This document shows, piece by piece, positions 1 to 8,538 of a stretch of 64,000 nt of DNA; within the stretch, counting starts at the first letter, position 1; each line of letters opens with the position of its first letter. The stretch is from positions 496,001 to 560,000 of the forward strand of contig CALVBD010000001.1 in assembly GCA_944325635.1 (NCBI GenBank). Reading direction: 5' to 3'. The notes beneath the pieces are model-generated. The model ran no database searches, had not been told where the DNA came from, and saw only the letters and a list, made by a program, of their open reading frames with translations. The position numbers and the translations under genes are program-made. Origin of the DNA: Candidatus Gastranaerophilales bacterium (GTDB taxonomy: Bacteria > Cyanobacteriota > Vampirovibrionia > Gastranaerophilales > Gastranaerophilaceae).

Positions 1-805
1 TTTCAAGGTCGTTTTTCAAAGTAACAAGATCTTCATAGCGTTTGAGAGTTCCGTCAAGCGCAATAGAAACATCACCGGTTTCTTCCGAAACAACAAGACA
101 AGCAGCTTCGCTTGCTTCGGACATACCGATTGCAGCTCTGTGGCGGGTACCATACTTCCAGCTAAGCTTAGGATCTTCTGTTAGCGGAAGCAGAACTCCC
201 GCAGATATAATTTTCGGTCCGCTTATTACAACCGCGCCGTCATGAAGCGGTGTATTAGGATGGAAAATCGTAAGCAAAAGTTCTGTAGATAAATCTGCAT
301 TCAATTTTGTTCCGACATCGTAATATGTATTACTCAAGTCATTCTGAAAAACAATCAAAGCTCCGGTATGAGATTTTGAAAGAAATCTTACGGCTTCAAC
401 GATTTCTTTTATAACATCAATTCTTTCATCTTTATCAGATTTTGTATTATTTGAAGAAAAAGCCTTGCTTATAAAGTCAACCTGTCCCAAAAACCCGAGA
501 AAACGACGGAGTTCCGGCTGGAATATAACGATTAGACTTAAGGAAACAAGCGTCACGATTGATTTCAGAAACATACCGAGGATTTTCAAATCAAATCTCA
601 CAAGGATTTCACCGAACATCCAGACAAAAATTAAAATAAAAATACCTTTAACAAATTTTTCGGATTGTGTATTTTTAATAAATTTTTTATAAAATGCATA
701 AAGAATAAGTACAATTATGCCGACTTCGAAAAGGTTTGTCCAACTAAAGGACAAATCCATAGCGCCTATTTGAGATTGTAAATAGAAAATAAAATCGTCA
801 AACAT
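1..805 (-). CDS. cdaA: Diadenylate cyclase CdaA (partial, C-terminus beyond left edge)
   Basis: Reading the minus strand from an ATG at about 805 gives about 268 residues before the window edge, close to the usual 270-280 of CdaA. Three hydrophobic N-terminal segments (about residues 20-100) are followed by QPELRRFLG and the DisA_N catalytic domain, with the DGA motif in LHDGAVVISG and the RHR motif in GTRHRAAIGMSE. The family makes cyclic di-AMP from two ATP at the membrane, controlling osmolyte and cell-wall balance. It starts one or two bases after the lysA stop, so it is probably co-transcribed and translationally coupled with lysA; lysA-cdaA is a familiar cyanobacterial gene order. Start placed to within a base or two. 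Confidence 0.92.
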   Translation of the reverse strand, partial: MFDDFIFYLQSQIGAMDLSFSWTNLFEVGIIVLILYAFYKKFIKNTQSEKFVKGIFILIFVWMFGEILVRFDLKILGMFLKSIVTLVSLSLIVIFQPELRRFLGFLGQVDFISKAFSSNNTKSDKDERIDVIKEIVEAVRFLSKSHTGALIVFQNDLSNTYYDVGTKLNADLSTELLLTIFHPNTPLHDGAVVISGPKIISAGVLLPLTEDPKLSWKYGTRHRAAIGMSEASEAACLVVSEETGDVSIALDGTLKRYEDLVTLKNDLE

Positions 806-806
806 A

Positions 807-2135
807 TTACTTTAACCTATCCGGAACTACATCGTGAGAAATCAAATCCTCCAATGTCTCTCTCTTAACTATAATATCAGATTGTGAATTATTTACAAGT
901 ACCATCTGCGGTTTTTGTACTCTGTTATAATTTGAGGCCATAGAATAGTTATATGCACCGGTATTATAAACACAGAGGATATCACCTTCTTCAATCTCAG
1001 GCAGCTCTATTCCGTTTATTAGAATGTCACCGCTTTCACAGTAGCGCCCTGCGATTGTAACATCTTCAAGATTACCTGATTGCGGTTTGTTAGCAATTTC
1101 TGCATAATATTCCGCTCTATACATTGAAGGCCGCGGATTATCTGCCATCCCGCCATCTACCGCTACATATTTTCTTCCTTTCGGAACCTGTTTTGAACTT
1201 CCTAAAGTATACAGAGTAACTCCGGCAGTTGAAATTATACTTCTGCCCGGCTCTATAAATAACGTCGGAGGATCAATTTTATATTTTTCAATACTTGCAT
1301 TCAGACTTTTTATAATAACGTCCGCAATTTTAAAAGTTGATGGTGGAACATCTTTCTCCGTATATTTAACGCCTAAACCGCCGCCGATATTTATTTCATC
1401 AAGCTTCAGAGAAAACTTTTCATCCAAACGCGCAAGCTCTTTTACAAGAATTTCAATCTCATCGTGATAAACTTTTGTCTCAAATATTTGCGAACCTATA
1501 TGAGCGTGTAGTCCGTGAAGTTTTAAGTTTGTATATTCATTTAGATTTAATTCAACAGCTTCATCAATTTGAGTCAAATCGAAACCGAATTTCGAATCAA
1601 GATGACCGGTCTGAATATATTCGTGAGTGTGGCATTCAATTCCGGGAGTTATACGCAAAAGGATATTTGCGGTTTTGTTCTTACTTTTTGCTATTTCATT
1701 TAACAAAGAAAGTTCCAAAAAGTTATCAACAGAAAATCTACCTACCCCTAAATCAAGCGCAAGATTAAGTTCGTCAACAGATTTGTTATTCCCGTTAAAC
1801 AGGACTTTATCCATAGAGGCACCGGCTTTATAGACTGTATAAATTTCTCCTGCAGAAACCACATCAAAGCCAAAACCTTCTTTTGACAGAATTGCGGAAG
1901 TTGCAAGTGTACACAAAGCCTTTGAAGCGTACATCATATTAATCTTAGGATAAGCAGAAAATGCGTCTTTATAATCCTTACAAATACTTCTTATTGTAGT
2001 CTCATCAAGAACATAAAGAGGGGTTGAATATTTTTCCGCAAGTTCAACAAGGTCACACCCACCAATTTCGAGATTTCCTGTTTCATTAACTTTTGTAGTA
2101 ATCGGTTTAACGAACTGATTGGTACTCTCTCTCAT
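807..2135 (-). CDS. lysA: Diaminopimelate decarboxylase
   Basis: A 442-residue fold-type III PLP enzyme converting meso-diaminopimelate to L-lysine, the last step of lysine synthesis. Visible signatures are the PLP lysine in MMYASKALCTLA (about residue 70), HAHIGSQ, the glycine-rich phosphate site IGGGLGVKY, EPGRSIIS, and the active-site CESGD from the partner subunit (about residue 363). Length is normal for the family (about 420-460). It lies directly upstream of cdaA on the same strand. The region upstream of its start shows no lysine riboswitch fold that I can recognise. Confidence 0.96.
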   Translation of the reverse strand: MRESTNQFVKPITTKVNETGNLEIGGCDLVELAEKYSTPLYVLDETTIRSICKDYKDAFSAYPKINMMYASKALCTLATSAILSKEGFGFDVVSAGEIYTVYKAGASMDKVLFNGNNKSVDELNLALDLGVGRFSVDNFLELSLLNEIAKSKNKTANILLRITPGIECHTHEYIQTGHLDSKFGFDLTQIDEAVELNLNEYTNLKLHGLHAHIGSQIFETKVYHDEIEILVKELARLDEKFSLKLDEINIGGGLGVKYTEKDVPPSTFKIADVIIKSLNASIEKYKIDPPTLFIEPGRSIISTAGVTLYTLGSSKQVPKGRKYVAVDGGMADNPRPSMYRAEYYAEIANKPQSGNLEDVTIAGRYCESGDILINGIELPEIEEGDILCVYNTGAYNYSMASNYNRVQKPQMVLVNNSQSDIIVKRETLEDLISHDVVPDRLK

Positions 2136-2288
2136 TTTCAGGCTCCTGATGTTCTCTTTACATTACAAGTTTAACACAGTGAAAATAAAATTTAAATACA
2201 AAATATAAAGGAATTATAAAGGTTTAAAAGTTTAAAGGTTGAAGTGGTAAATTGCGGAAAAGCTAACTAAGCAATAAATATAAAGTAT

Positions 2289-2358
2289 GTTCTATATTTG
2301 TTTTCGAAACGATAGCGTGAGCGGAGCGGAAGCGTGTTTGAGACAATAAATATAGAAC
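2289..2358. repeat. Hairpin repeat family, copy 1
   Basis: A 70-bp imperfect palindrome. The outer arms GTTCTATATTT and AAATATAGAAC pair perfectly over 11 bp. The interior contains a GTTT-TCG-AAAC mini-hairpin and the core GCGGAAGCGTGTT. Further copies or half-copies lie at 41800-41865, 53374-53400, 53470-53502 and 53651-53716. The interior is shared, but the outer arm sequence differs while remaining self-complementary. Confidence 0.75.
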
Positions 2359-2360
2359 TA

Positions 2361-2388
2361 TGCTGTAGAATTCATTCTACTTCAGCAA
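2361..2388 (-). terminator. Hairpin at the 3' end of the UbiA-like gene
   Basis: TGCTGTAGAAT and ATTCTACTTCAGCA form an imperfect hairpin that overlaps the last codons of the minus-strand gene ending at 2377. There is no clear T-tract, so it could equally belong to the neighbouring hairpin repeat. It is called a terminator only tentatively. Confidence 0.35.
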
Positions 2389-3276
2389 AATTGCACAGGT
2401 CATAAGAATACTAAAAACGGCCATTAAATCCCGCGCCTTGAATAATACAAAATAAAAATGTTCACAACTTTTATCATCTGACGCGTTGTAATTTTTCATC
2501 AATAAATATACCCAGACAACGAAAGGAAGAGTCAACAAACACAAAAGTACTGCCGGATTTGAAGTCATAAAGCCGAACAGGATTGCTGCTATATAGCCAG
2601 CAGCAACAAATATTCCAAAAAGAATTAAAGCCTTACCCTTATTGTTTATTCTGCAACAGAGGGTTTTCTTATGAGAAATCTTGTCACTGTCAAAATCCAA
2701 CAGCGTATGAATATACAAAAATGCCACAGTAAACATTACAACAGCAACAGAAAGAACAAATACTTTCGTCGAAAATGTTGTTTTCATAACATACCAGACA
2801 CCTTCAAACATCAAGGGTCCGAAAAGCAATCCAATTATAACTTCACTCATCCCGATAAGAGAAAATCTTGCATAAGTGAGCGTCAAAATTCCGCCTGCAG
2901 CCATAAGCCATATAACACCAGATCCGCTTCTGAAAAATAGAATTACACCTATAATTATAGCGATTATAGAACATACAATAATCATTTTTTTTAAATCACT
3001 AAGCGTAATCGTACCATCGCGCAGAAAACAGCATTTTGTCTCAACTGTACTTGACATAAAATTTTCATCTTTTGACAAAACTCCGTAATCTATATAATCA
3101 TCAGCCATATTGCCGGCAAGATGTGCAAGACTTATACCTATAAGCGCAAGAAGTCCGTTCCAAATATTTCCGCCTGATTTGAGACCGTAAACAAACACCG
3201 TAAGCCATGAAAGAATTGTTACCGGCAGAGCAAAGGCACGGGAACAATTAAAAAAGAACTTTAATTTTTCAATCAT
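2377..3276 (-). CDS. UbiA-family prenyltransferase-like membrane protein
   Basis: A 299-residue, strongly hydrophobic protein with about eight or nine membrane segments. The first aspartate-rich motif is visible as NMADDYIDY (about residue 56) and the second as DFDSDKISHKKT (about residue 195). These are the two Mg-pyrophosphate sites of UbiA/MenA-type prenyltransferases, which attach polyprenyl chains to aromatic or other acceptors. The acceptor cannot be read from sequence; a MenA-like role is one possibility. The start ATG overlaps the stop of the upstream small ORF by 4 bp (ATGA), so it is coupled to the nanE-nanK cluster, an unusual partner for a prenyltransferase. Confidence 0.8.
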   Translation of the reverse strand: MIEKLKFFFNCSRAFALPVTILSWLTVFVYGLKSGGNIWNGLLALIGISLAHLAGNMADDYIDYGVLSKDENFMSSTVETKCCFLRDGTITLSDLKKMIIVCSIIAIIIGVILFFRSGSGVIWLMAAGGILTLTYARFSLIGMSEVIIGLLFGPLMFEGVWYVMKTTFSTKVFVLSVAVVMFTVAFLYIHTLLDFDSDKISHKKTLCCRINNKGKALILFGIFVAAGYIAAILFGFMTSNPAVLLCLLTLPFVVWVYLLMKNYNASDDKSCEHFYFVLFKARDLMAVFSILMTCAILLK

Positions 3277-3491
3277 TTTAAAAGGCCTTTAACTCCCATT
3301 ACAGCTTCGTAACTTGCACCCGCTTCCAGAAGCTCCTCGGCAGTTAACCCAAAAAGTGTTATTAGTCCGTAAACTTCCTCCGGATTATTTTTTATCTCGG
3401 ACGCAACAATTTTCACGGCATCAACACGTGAAAGATTTGACACCCTGTCATTAATACCTAAGTGCAGACTTCTTTTTTTTGCCTTACCCAT
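3273..3491 (-). CDS. Small conserved-looking protein in nanK-ubiA operon, unknown
   Basis: A 72-residue protein beginning MGKAKKRSLHLG. The start is chosen because its ATG sits in ATGGGTAA, overlapping the nanK stop, and its stop overlaps the next gene's ATG (ATGA); both overlaps indicate translational coupling. The open frame extends 15 codons upstream inside nanK, but that part is probably not translated in this frame. The body is predicted helical, with no signal peptide or membrane segment. I recognise no family. Confidence 0.7.
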   Translation of the reverse strand: MGKAKKRSLHLGINDRVSNLSRVDAVKIVASEIKNNPEEVYGLITLFGLTAEELLEAGASYEAVMGVKGLLK

Positions 3492-4377
3492 CTGCTTCTC
3501 CGTAAACTCCGATGCCGAATGCAAGCAATGCTGCACCTATCATGCCTGAATAGTTACCGGCCTGCGCCTTCACAACCATTGTCGGGGTGGTAACAATTTC
3601 TTCATTAACGGATTTAGTAAGATAATCTGTATCCACAAATTCTGCCATAGACCCTGAAAGTACAATTGCGTCCGGATCAAAAAGGTTTGCCAGTCCAATC
3701 AGACCTGCAAGAATATCATCCTGCCATTTGTTAAAAATTTGAGTCATCAGCACATCATTATTTTTCCACCCGTCTATAACGTTATAAGTAGTAATTTCAG
3801 GATTTTTTGATATTTCTTCCGCCGTAAGCTTCAGCCCTGTTCCTGACGCATAGATTTCAAAACAATCCCAGCTTCCGCAGGTGCATTTTCTGTGTTTATC
3901 CATACGCATCTTAAAGTGCATTTCGCCTGCAGCACCATTTTTACCTTTAAAAAGTCTATTATTGATAATTATTCCACCGCCGACACCTGTTCCGAGCGTA
4001 ATCATAACAGAATCAGGCATTCCTTTTGAAGCGCCTATAATATGTTCAGCCCAGGCTGCGGCATTGGCATCATTTTCAACAAAAACAGGTTTTCTGCTTA
4101 AAGATTTAAAATCCATATCAGGATAACCTTTTGCAATATTACCCGTTGAACCGAGGATGCCGTCATTTGAATTATTCACGGCACCACAGGTAGAAATCGC
4201 AATTATATCAACCTCATCTTCGTATTTTTTTATGATGCCTTGAAAAAGTAATTTTATTTCGTAAAAAGTTTTGGGAGTATGATGCTTTTCTATATCTCCT
4301 ATAATCTCTCCCTTTTCATTAACTATAGTATTATAAATTTTAGTACCGCCAACATCTATGGCAAGAGCTTTTCGCAT
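3484..4377 (-). CDS. nanK: ROK-family sugar kinase (N-acetylmannosamine kinase-like)
   Basis: A 297-residue ROK kinase. The N-terminal ATP-binding motif is AIDVGGTKIYNTIV; the ROK signature is GTGVGGGIIINNRL; the zinc-binding CTCGSWDCFE lies around residue 165. ROK kinases phosphorylate glucose, ManNAc or GlcNAc with ATP. Because the gene directly follows nanE (2-bp gap), phosphorylation of ManNAc to ManNAc-6-phosphate is the likeliest role, feeding the NanE epimerase. No sialic acid lyase or transporter is seen nearby, so the substrate is an inference from context; a glucokinase role is possible. Confidence 0.82.
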   Translation of the reverse strand: MRKALAIDVGGTKIYNTIVNEKGEIIGDIEKHHTPKTFYEIKLLFQGIIKKYEDEVDIIAISTCGAVNNSNDGILGSTGNIAKGYPDMDFKSLSRKPVFVENDANAAAWAEHIIGASKGMPDSVMITLGTGVGGGIIINNRLFKGKNGAAGEMHFKMRMDKHRKCTCGSWDCFEIYASGTGLKLTAEEISKNPEITTYNVIDGWKNNDVLMTQIFNKWQDDILAGLIGLANLFDPDAIVLSGSMAEFVDTDYLTKSVNEEIVTTPTMVVKAQAGNYSGMIGAALLAFGIGVYGEADG

Positions 4378-4379
4378 AA

Positions 4380-5069
4380 TTACCCCTGTTTATTTCTCTG
4401 GACAAAACGTTTTGTAATAAGCTGAGGTCTTGTAATTGCAGACCCTATAACAACACAATGTGCGCCGAGTTCAAAAGCTTTATCAACCTGCCAAGGCTCC
4501 CAGATTCGGCCTTCCAGAACAACCGGTACATCGGTCTCCTTCACTAGCGCCTCCAACAATTCAAAATCAGGACCGTCCCCGGCTTCTTTTGAATGTGAGG
4601 TATAACCTGAAAGTGTTGTTGAAAGAATATTTGCGCCTAACTTTGCACAGGTAATGCCTTCTTCAACCGTTGATACATCAGCCATAGAAATTCTTTTGTT
4701 GATTTTTATGTACTTTATAATATCATTCAGAGTGCAGCCTTCTCTCGGACGGGATGTTCCGTCAAACGCAATAATATCGGCACCTGCATCTATTAAAGAA
4801 ATCACTTCTTTTAATGTCGGTGTAATATAAACAATCTCTTTCCAATTCTTAGGAATAACATCAGGCTTTGTAAGACCTATCACAGGCACATCAAAAAGAG
4901 TTTTTGCATTTTTAACGTCTCTTACACCGGCAACTCTCAAAGCTCCTGCACCGCCTTTTACGACAGATTTCATCATCGCAGCCATGCACTTTTCCAGATA
5001 CAAAGGCTCTGACGGCATTGCCTGTACTGATACTACAACCTTATTTTTTAAGCGATTAACCATTTCCAT
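4380..5069 (-). CDS. nanE: N-acylglucosamine-6-phosphate 2-epimerase
   Basis: A 229-residue TIM-barrel of the NanE family, converting ManNAc-6-P to GlcNAc-6-P. Diagnostic segments are VVSVQAMPSEPLY at the N-terminus, GAGALRVAGV, IGLTKPD, AFDGTSRPR, ADVSTVEEG, STTLSGYT and VVLEGRIWEP near the C-terminus. Length matches the family (about 220-230). It is the first gene of a tightly packed minus-strand operon nanE-nanK-small ORF-UbiA-like. A second ATG two codons downstream could also serve as the start. Confidence 0.93.
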   Translation of the reverse strand: MEMVNRLKNKVVVSVQAMPSEPLYLEKCMAAMMKSVVKGGAGALRVAGVRDVKNAKTLFDVPVIGLTKPDVIPKNWKEIVYITPTLKEVISLIDAGADIIAFDGTSRPREGCTLNDIIKYIKINKRISMADVSTVEEGITCAKLGANILSTTLSGYTSHSKEAGDGPDFELLEALVKETDVPVVLEGRIWEPWQVDKAFELGAHCVVIGSAITRPQLITKRFVQRNKQG

Positions 5070-5201
5070 ATTATCATTATATTATAAATTGAATTATTTT
5101 TAAACTGCTTCCATCAATTATTTTTCAAAAATAAATATTCAGCTATTCAAATAAAAATAATTATATTTGTTATATAATAGAGAAAAAGAGGAATGTGCAT
5201 A

Positions 5202-6533
5202 ATGAAAAAAAGTTTGGTTAAATATCCGTTTTTAACAAAAGAAGCAGAGGTTTATAAGCGTGACAATGGACATACAATTGTTCTTGCGCATAAAGAAGGT
5301 GAAATGGCGAATGTCAGCACCTGGGTTAAAACAGGTTCTATAAACGAAGATGACAGAATTAACGGGATTTCGCATTTCCTTGAACATTTAATGTTCAAAG
5401 GGACACACAAACACAAAGCAGGAGAGTTTGACCGTATTTTAGAAGCTAAAGGGGCTATTGTTAATGCAGCTACCTGGAAAGATTACACATTCTATTATGT
5501 TACTCTCCCGAAAGGCGAAAACGGGAAAGACCTAAAACTTGCAATAGAACTTCATGCCGATATGATGCTTGATCCTGTGCTTCCGTATGAAGAAATAGGC
5601 GCACCGTTTGATTTGAATGATACAACCGTAACAGATAAAAGAGAACGCCACGTTGTAATTGAAGAAATCAGAATGCGTAAAGATCAAAATTGGACAAAAG
5701 TTTATAACGCGTGCAACTATAATATGTATACAAAACATCCTTACAAACGTGATGTTATAGGTACTCCGGAAATTATCTCACAGGTTACGCGCGATGATAT
5801 TATGAACTATTATCAGACATTCTATTCTCCTGAAAATATGACAACCATTATCGTCGGAGATTTTGACAGTAAAGAACTCTTAGAAAAAGTTGAAAAAGAA
5901 TTTGATTTTAAAGGTCGTAAAAATGCACCTCAAAAAATTAACGAAATTGATACTCCGGTAAGTTCTACAGTCATTGTAGAAAGCACTGGGCATATAAATA
6001 CTTCATATATGATGTACGGCTGGCTCGGGCCAAAGGCATGTGATTTAAAAAATACTATATGTCTTGATTTAATCAGCATAATTTTTGGCGACGGCACAAG
6101 CTCACGGCTTTATCAGAACTTAATCGAAAAACAACCGGAGCCGGTGTTCAACATGGTAAACAGCGAGCATTATCAGTTTAAAGACGGAAACAACTTCTTT
6201 ATTCAGGCAAATTTCAAACCGGAAAAGTTAGAACTTGCCAGAAAATTGATTGAGGAAGAATTGGCAGGATTATTAAATAATCCGATAACAGATGCGGAAC
6301 TTTTGAAAGCAAAGAAAAAAACAAAATCCCGTTTTGCATTTTCTGCAGAAACAGTATCTGAAATAGGGGAAACTATCGGCTACTATACAACGGTATGCAA
6401 TGATTTAAAGCTTATTGAAGATTATCTGAAAGACCTGGAGTCTATTACTGTTGAAGATTTAAACAACGCAATAAAAAAATATTTAAATCTTGAGAATGCA
6501 GTAATTTCAATATTGAAACCAGAAAACAATTAA
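5202..6533 (+). CDS. M16 family zinc peptidase, single unit
   Basis: A 443-residue insulinase/mitochondrial-processing-type peptidase. The inverted zinc motif HXXEH is present as HFLEH near residue 63, with a downstream glutamate in VVIEEIRMRKD. The C-terminal half carries the usual GDGTSSRLYQNL segment. No signal peptide is seen, so it is probably cytoplasmic. The start at 5202 is preferred over the ATG at 5193 because an AGAGG at 5187-5191 is 10 nt from 5202 but 1 nt from 5193. A TATATAAT box at 5171-5178 is a plausible -10. A longer M16 paralogue lies at 28821. Confidence 0.9.
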   Translation: MKKSLVKYPFLTKEAEVYKRDNGHTIVLAHKEGEMANVSTWVKTGSINEDDRINGISHFLEHLMFKGTHKHKAGEFDRILEAKGAIVNAATWKDYTFYYVTLPKGENGKDLKLAIELHADMMLDPVLPYEEIGAPFDLNDTTVTDKRERHVVIEEIRMRKDQNWTKVYNACNYNMYTKHPYKRDVIGTPEIISQVTRDDIMNYYQTFYSPENMTTIIVGDFDSKELLEKVEKEFDFKGRKNAPQKINEIDTPVSSTVIVESTGHINTSYMMYGWLGPKACDLKNTICLDLISIIFGDGTSSRLYQNLIEKQPEPVFNMVNSEHYQFKDGNNFFIQANFKPEKLELARKLIEEELAGLLNNPITDAELLKAKKKTKSRFAFSAETVSEIGETIGYYTTVCNDLKLIEDYLKDLESITVEDLNNAIKKYLNLENAVISILKPENN

Positions 6534-6582
6534 GGCAGTTTTTCAGTTAAAACATCGTCATATTAAAAGCTTGATATCGTAA

Positions 6583-8262
6583 TTAAACGACTTCCAGAGG
6601 TTCAACTAAAAATTCAACCAGTACAGGACCTTTCACGGCAAAGGCTTCTTCCAACGCCGGAAGAATTGCATTTGATTGCGCTACTCTGATAGACTTTATC
6701 CCGTAAGCATCAGCAAGTTTTATGAAATCAGGATTTGAAATCTTTGTTTCGGAAAATCGGCTTTCGTAAAAATTCTGTTGTAATTGTCTTACCATACCAA
6801 GATAACCGTTATTAAGAACAAATAATTTTACAGGCAGATTATAATCAACACAGACTGCGAGCTCCTGAAAATTCATCTGTAAAGAACCGTCACCTGCAAT
6901 ACAAATCACAGGATGTTGTTTATCTGCTATGCTGGCACCGATTGCAGCAGGAAGCCCGAAGCCCATAGTACCGGAACCTCCGGATGTAATAAATTGCCCC
7001 GGTTTTGAAAATGTAAAATTCTGCGCAGCCCATAACTGATGCTGCCCTACTTCAGTACAAACCCAAGGCTCCATATCTTTTGTAAAATTGCTTATTGCAT
7101 CAATTACTTCATAGGAATGCAATTTTTCTGAAATTTTGTGATTTTTCCTGTTTTGCGATTTAAATTCAATGACATGTTTGAGCCATGATTTTTGTTCCGG
7201 ATTTAAAGTATACCCGCCATTTTTAAATTCACAAATCAAGTCTGCCAGAACTAACTTTGAATCACCGCAAACAGACAAATAAGCAGGAATAATCCTTGAA
7301 ATTTCATTTTCATTTATATCAACTTGAATAAACTTACGGCTTAATTCTCCATCAGGAAAACAACACGTAATTCTGTCATTAAACCTTGCGCCTATTGAAA
7401 GAATTAAATCACTCTCACGTAATGTTTGATTAGCAGAATAACTACCAAAAATTCCAACCATTCCGAGATAATTTTCATTCTCACACGGATATGAACCGAG
7501 AGCCATCATTGTATTTACGACAGGAATATCCAAAAGTTTTGCCAGTTCGATTAATTCGGAAGAAGCCTTTCCGTGAATAATACCGCCTCCTGCTGCAATA
7601 ACAGGTCTGGAGGCAGAACAAAGTTCTTTTAAAACAGATTTAATTTGTTCTTGAGAATATTTGACTACCGGTTTCGAAAAGATAGAGGCTGGTGTAAATA
7701 CGGCAGAGTCTGTAAATATATTTTTAGCAAGATCAACAACCACCGGACCTTTTTTACCGCTCATTGCAGTATTAAAAGCTTTTTCAAGAACAGGCTGCAA
7801 ATTTTTGACATCAGTTACCTGATAATTAGCTTTTGTACAGGATTTAGTAATATCTACGATATTCACTTCCTGAAAAGCGTCTTTGCCAATAAGTGACGCC
7901 TGAACCTGACCTGTCAAAACAACAACCGGATATCCGTCAAGATATGCATTAGCCAGACCGGTCACTGTATTCGTCGCCCCAGGACCGGATGTAACCAGCA
8001 CAACTCCGCACTTACCGCTCACTCTTGCGTAGCCTTCTGCCGCATGTACAGCAGATTGTTCGTGCCTTACAAGAATATGTTTAATATCATTTTGCTTAAA
8101 TAATTCATCATAAACACTCAGAACAATGCCGCCCGGATAACCGAAAATAGTATCAACACCGAGTCTTTTTAATGTCTTAATCAGTATTTTTGCACCCGAT
8201 AATGTAGTTGTTTGAGTTTCAGTTAACAATGATTTACTCTCCTGTTTACCGAATTTTAACAC
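6583..8262 (-). CDS. ilvB: Acetolactate synthase large subunit
   Basis: A 559-residue thiamine-diphosphate enzyme condensing two pyruvates (or pyruvate with 2-oxobutyrate) in branched-chain amino acid synthesis. Visible are GYPGGIVLSVYDEL, the catalytic glutamate in VRHEQSAVHAAEGYAR, SGPGATNTVTGLANA, and the ThDP motif GDGSLQM...FVLNN. The longest frame starts at a GTG (8262), but AGGAG at 8239-8243 stands 9 nt before an in-frame TTG at 8229, which is the likelier start. No regulatory subunit gene ilvN is adjacent; ilvE lies 42 kb away. Confidence 0.93.
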   Translation of the reverse strand: MLKFGKQESKSLLTETQTTTLSGAKILIKTLKRLGVDTIFGYPGGIVLSVYDELFKQNDIKHILVRHEQSAVHAAEGYARVSGKCGVVLVTSGPGATNTVTGLANAYLDGYPVVVLTGQVQASLIGKDAFQEVNIVDITKSCTKANYQVTDVKNLQPVLEKAFNTAMSGKKGPVVVDLAKNIFTDSAVFTPASIFSKPVVKYSQEQIKSVLKELCSASRPVIAAGGGIIHGKASSELIELAKLLDIPVVNTMMALGSYPCENENYLGMVGIFGSYSANQTLRESDLILSIGARFNDRITCCFPDGELSRKFIQVDINENEISRIIPAYLSVCGDSKLVLADLICEFKNGGYTLNPEQKSWLKHVIEFKSQNRKNHKISEKLHSYEVIDAISNFTKDMEPWVCTEVGQHQLWAAQNFTFSKPGQFITSGGSGTMGFGLPAAIGASIADKQHPVICIAGDGSLQMNFQELAVCVDYNLPVKLFVLNNGYLGMVRQLQQNFYESRFSETKISNPDFIKLADAYGIKSIRVAQSNAILPALEEAFAVKGPVLVEFLVEPLEVV

Positions 8263-8538
8263 ACGTAAACATCAGTTTCAAGCAATAAAAACGGGACTTA
8301 TATATGATTTTACACCAAGCGTTAACTTTTGTTAAAAAAACTACTGTTCTTTAGACTTGTAGATTTTTTTAACAGCTTTGACTATTGAAGTTTTTTATAT
8401 CAGATCTGGGGTCAATTGAAGGTCAGAAGAATTAAGGAATTGAAGGAAAATTGGTAGTGATTAATATTTTTTTACAATTTAGGAAATTTTGGAGATGCAA
8501 GGTTTTTATATAAGTATAGGGGAACTAAGGATATTTTT

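Noticed and set aside
2136-2288. Lysine riboswitch upstream of lysA
   Set aside because: Region is short and AT-rich, without the conserved lysine-riboswitch junction.
8263-8538. T-box or attenuator upstream of ilvB
   Set aside because: No T-box sequence, leader peptide or terminator/antiterminator pair could be found.
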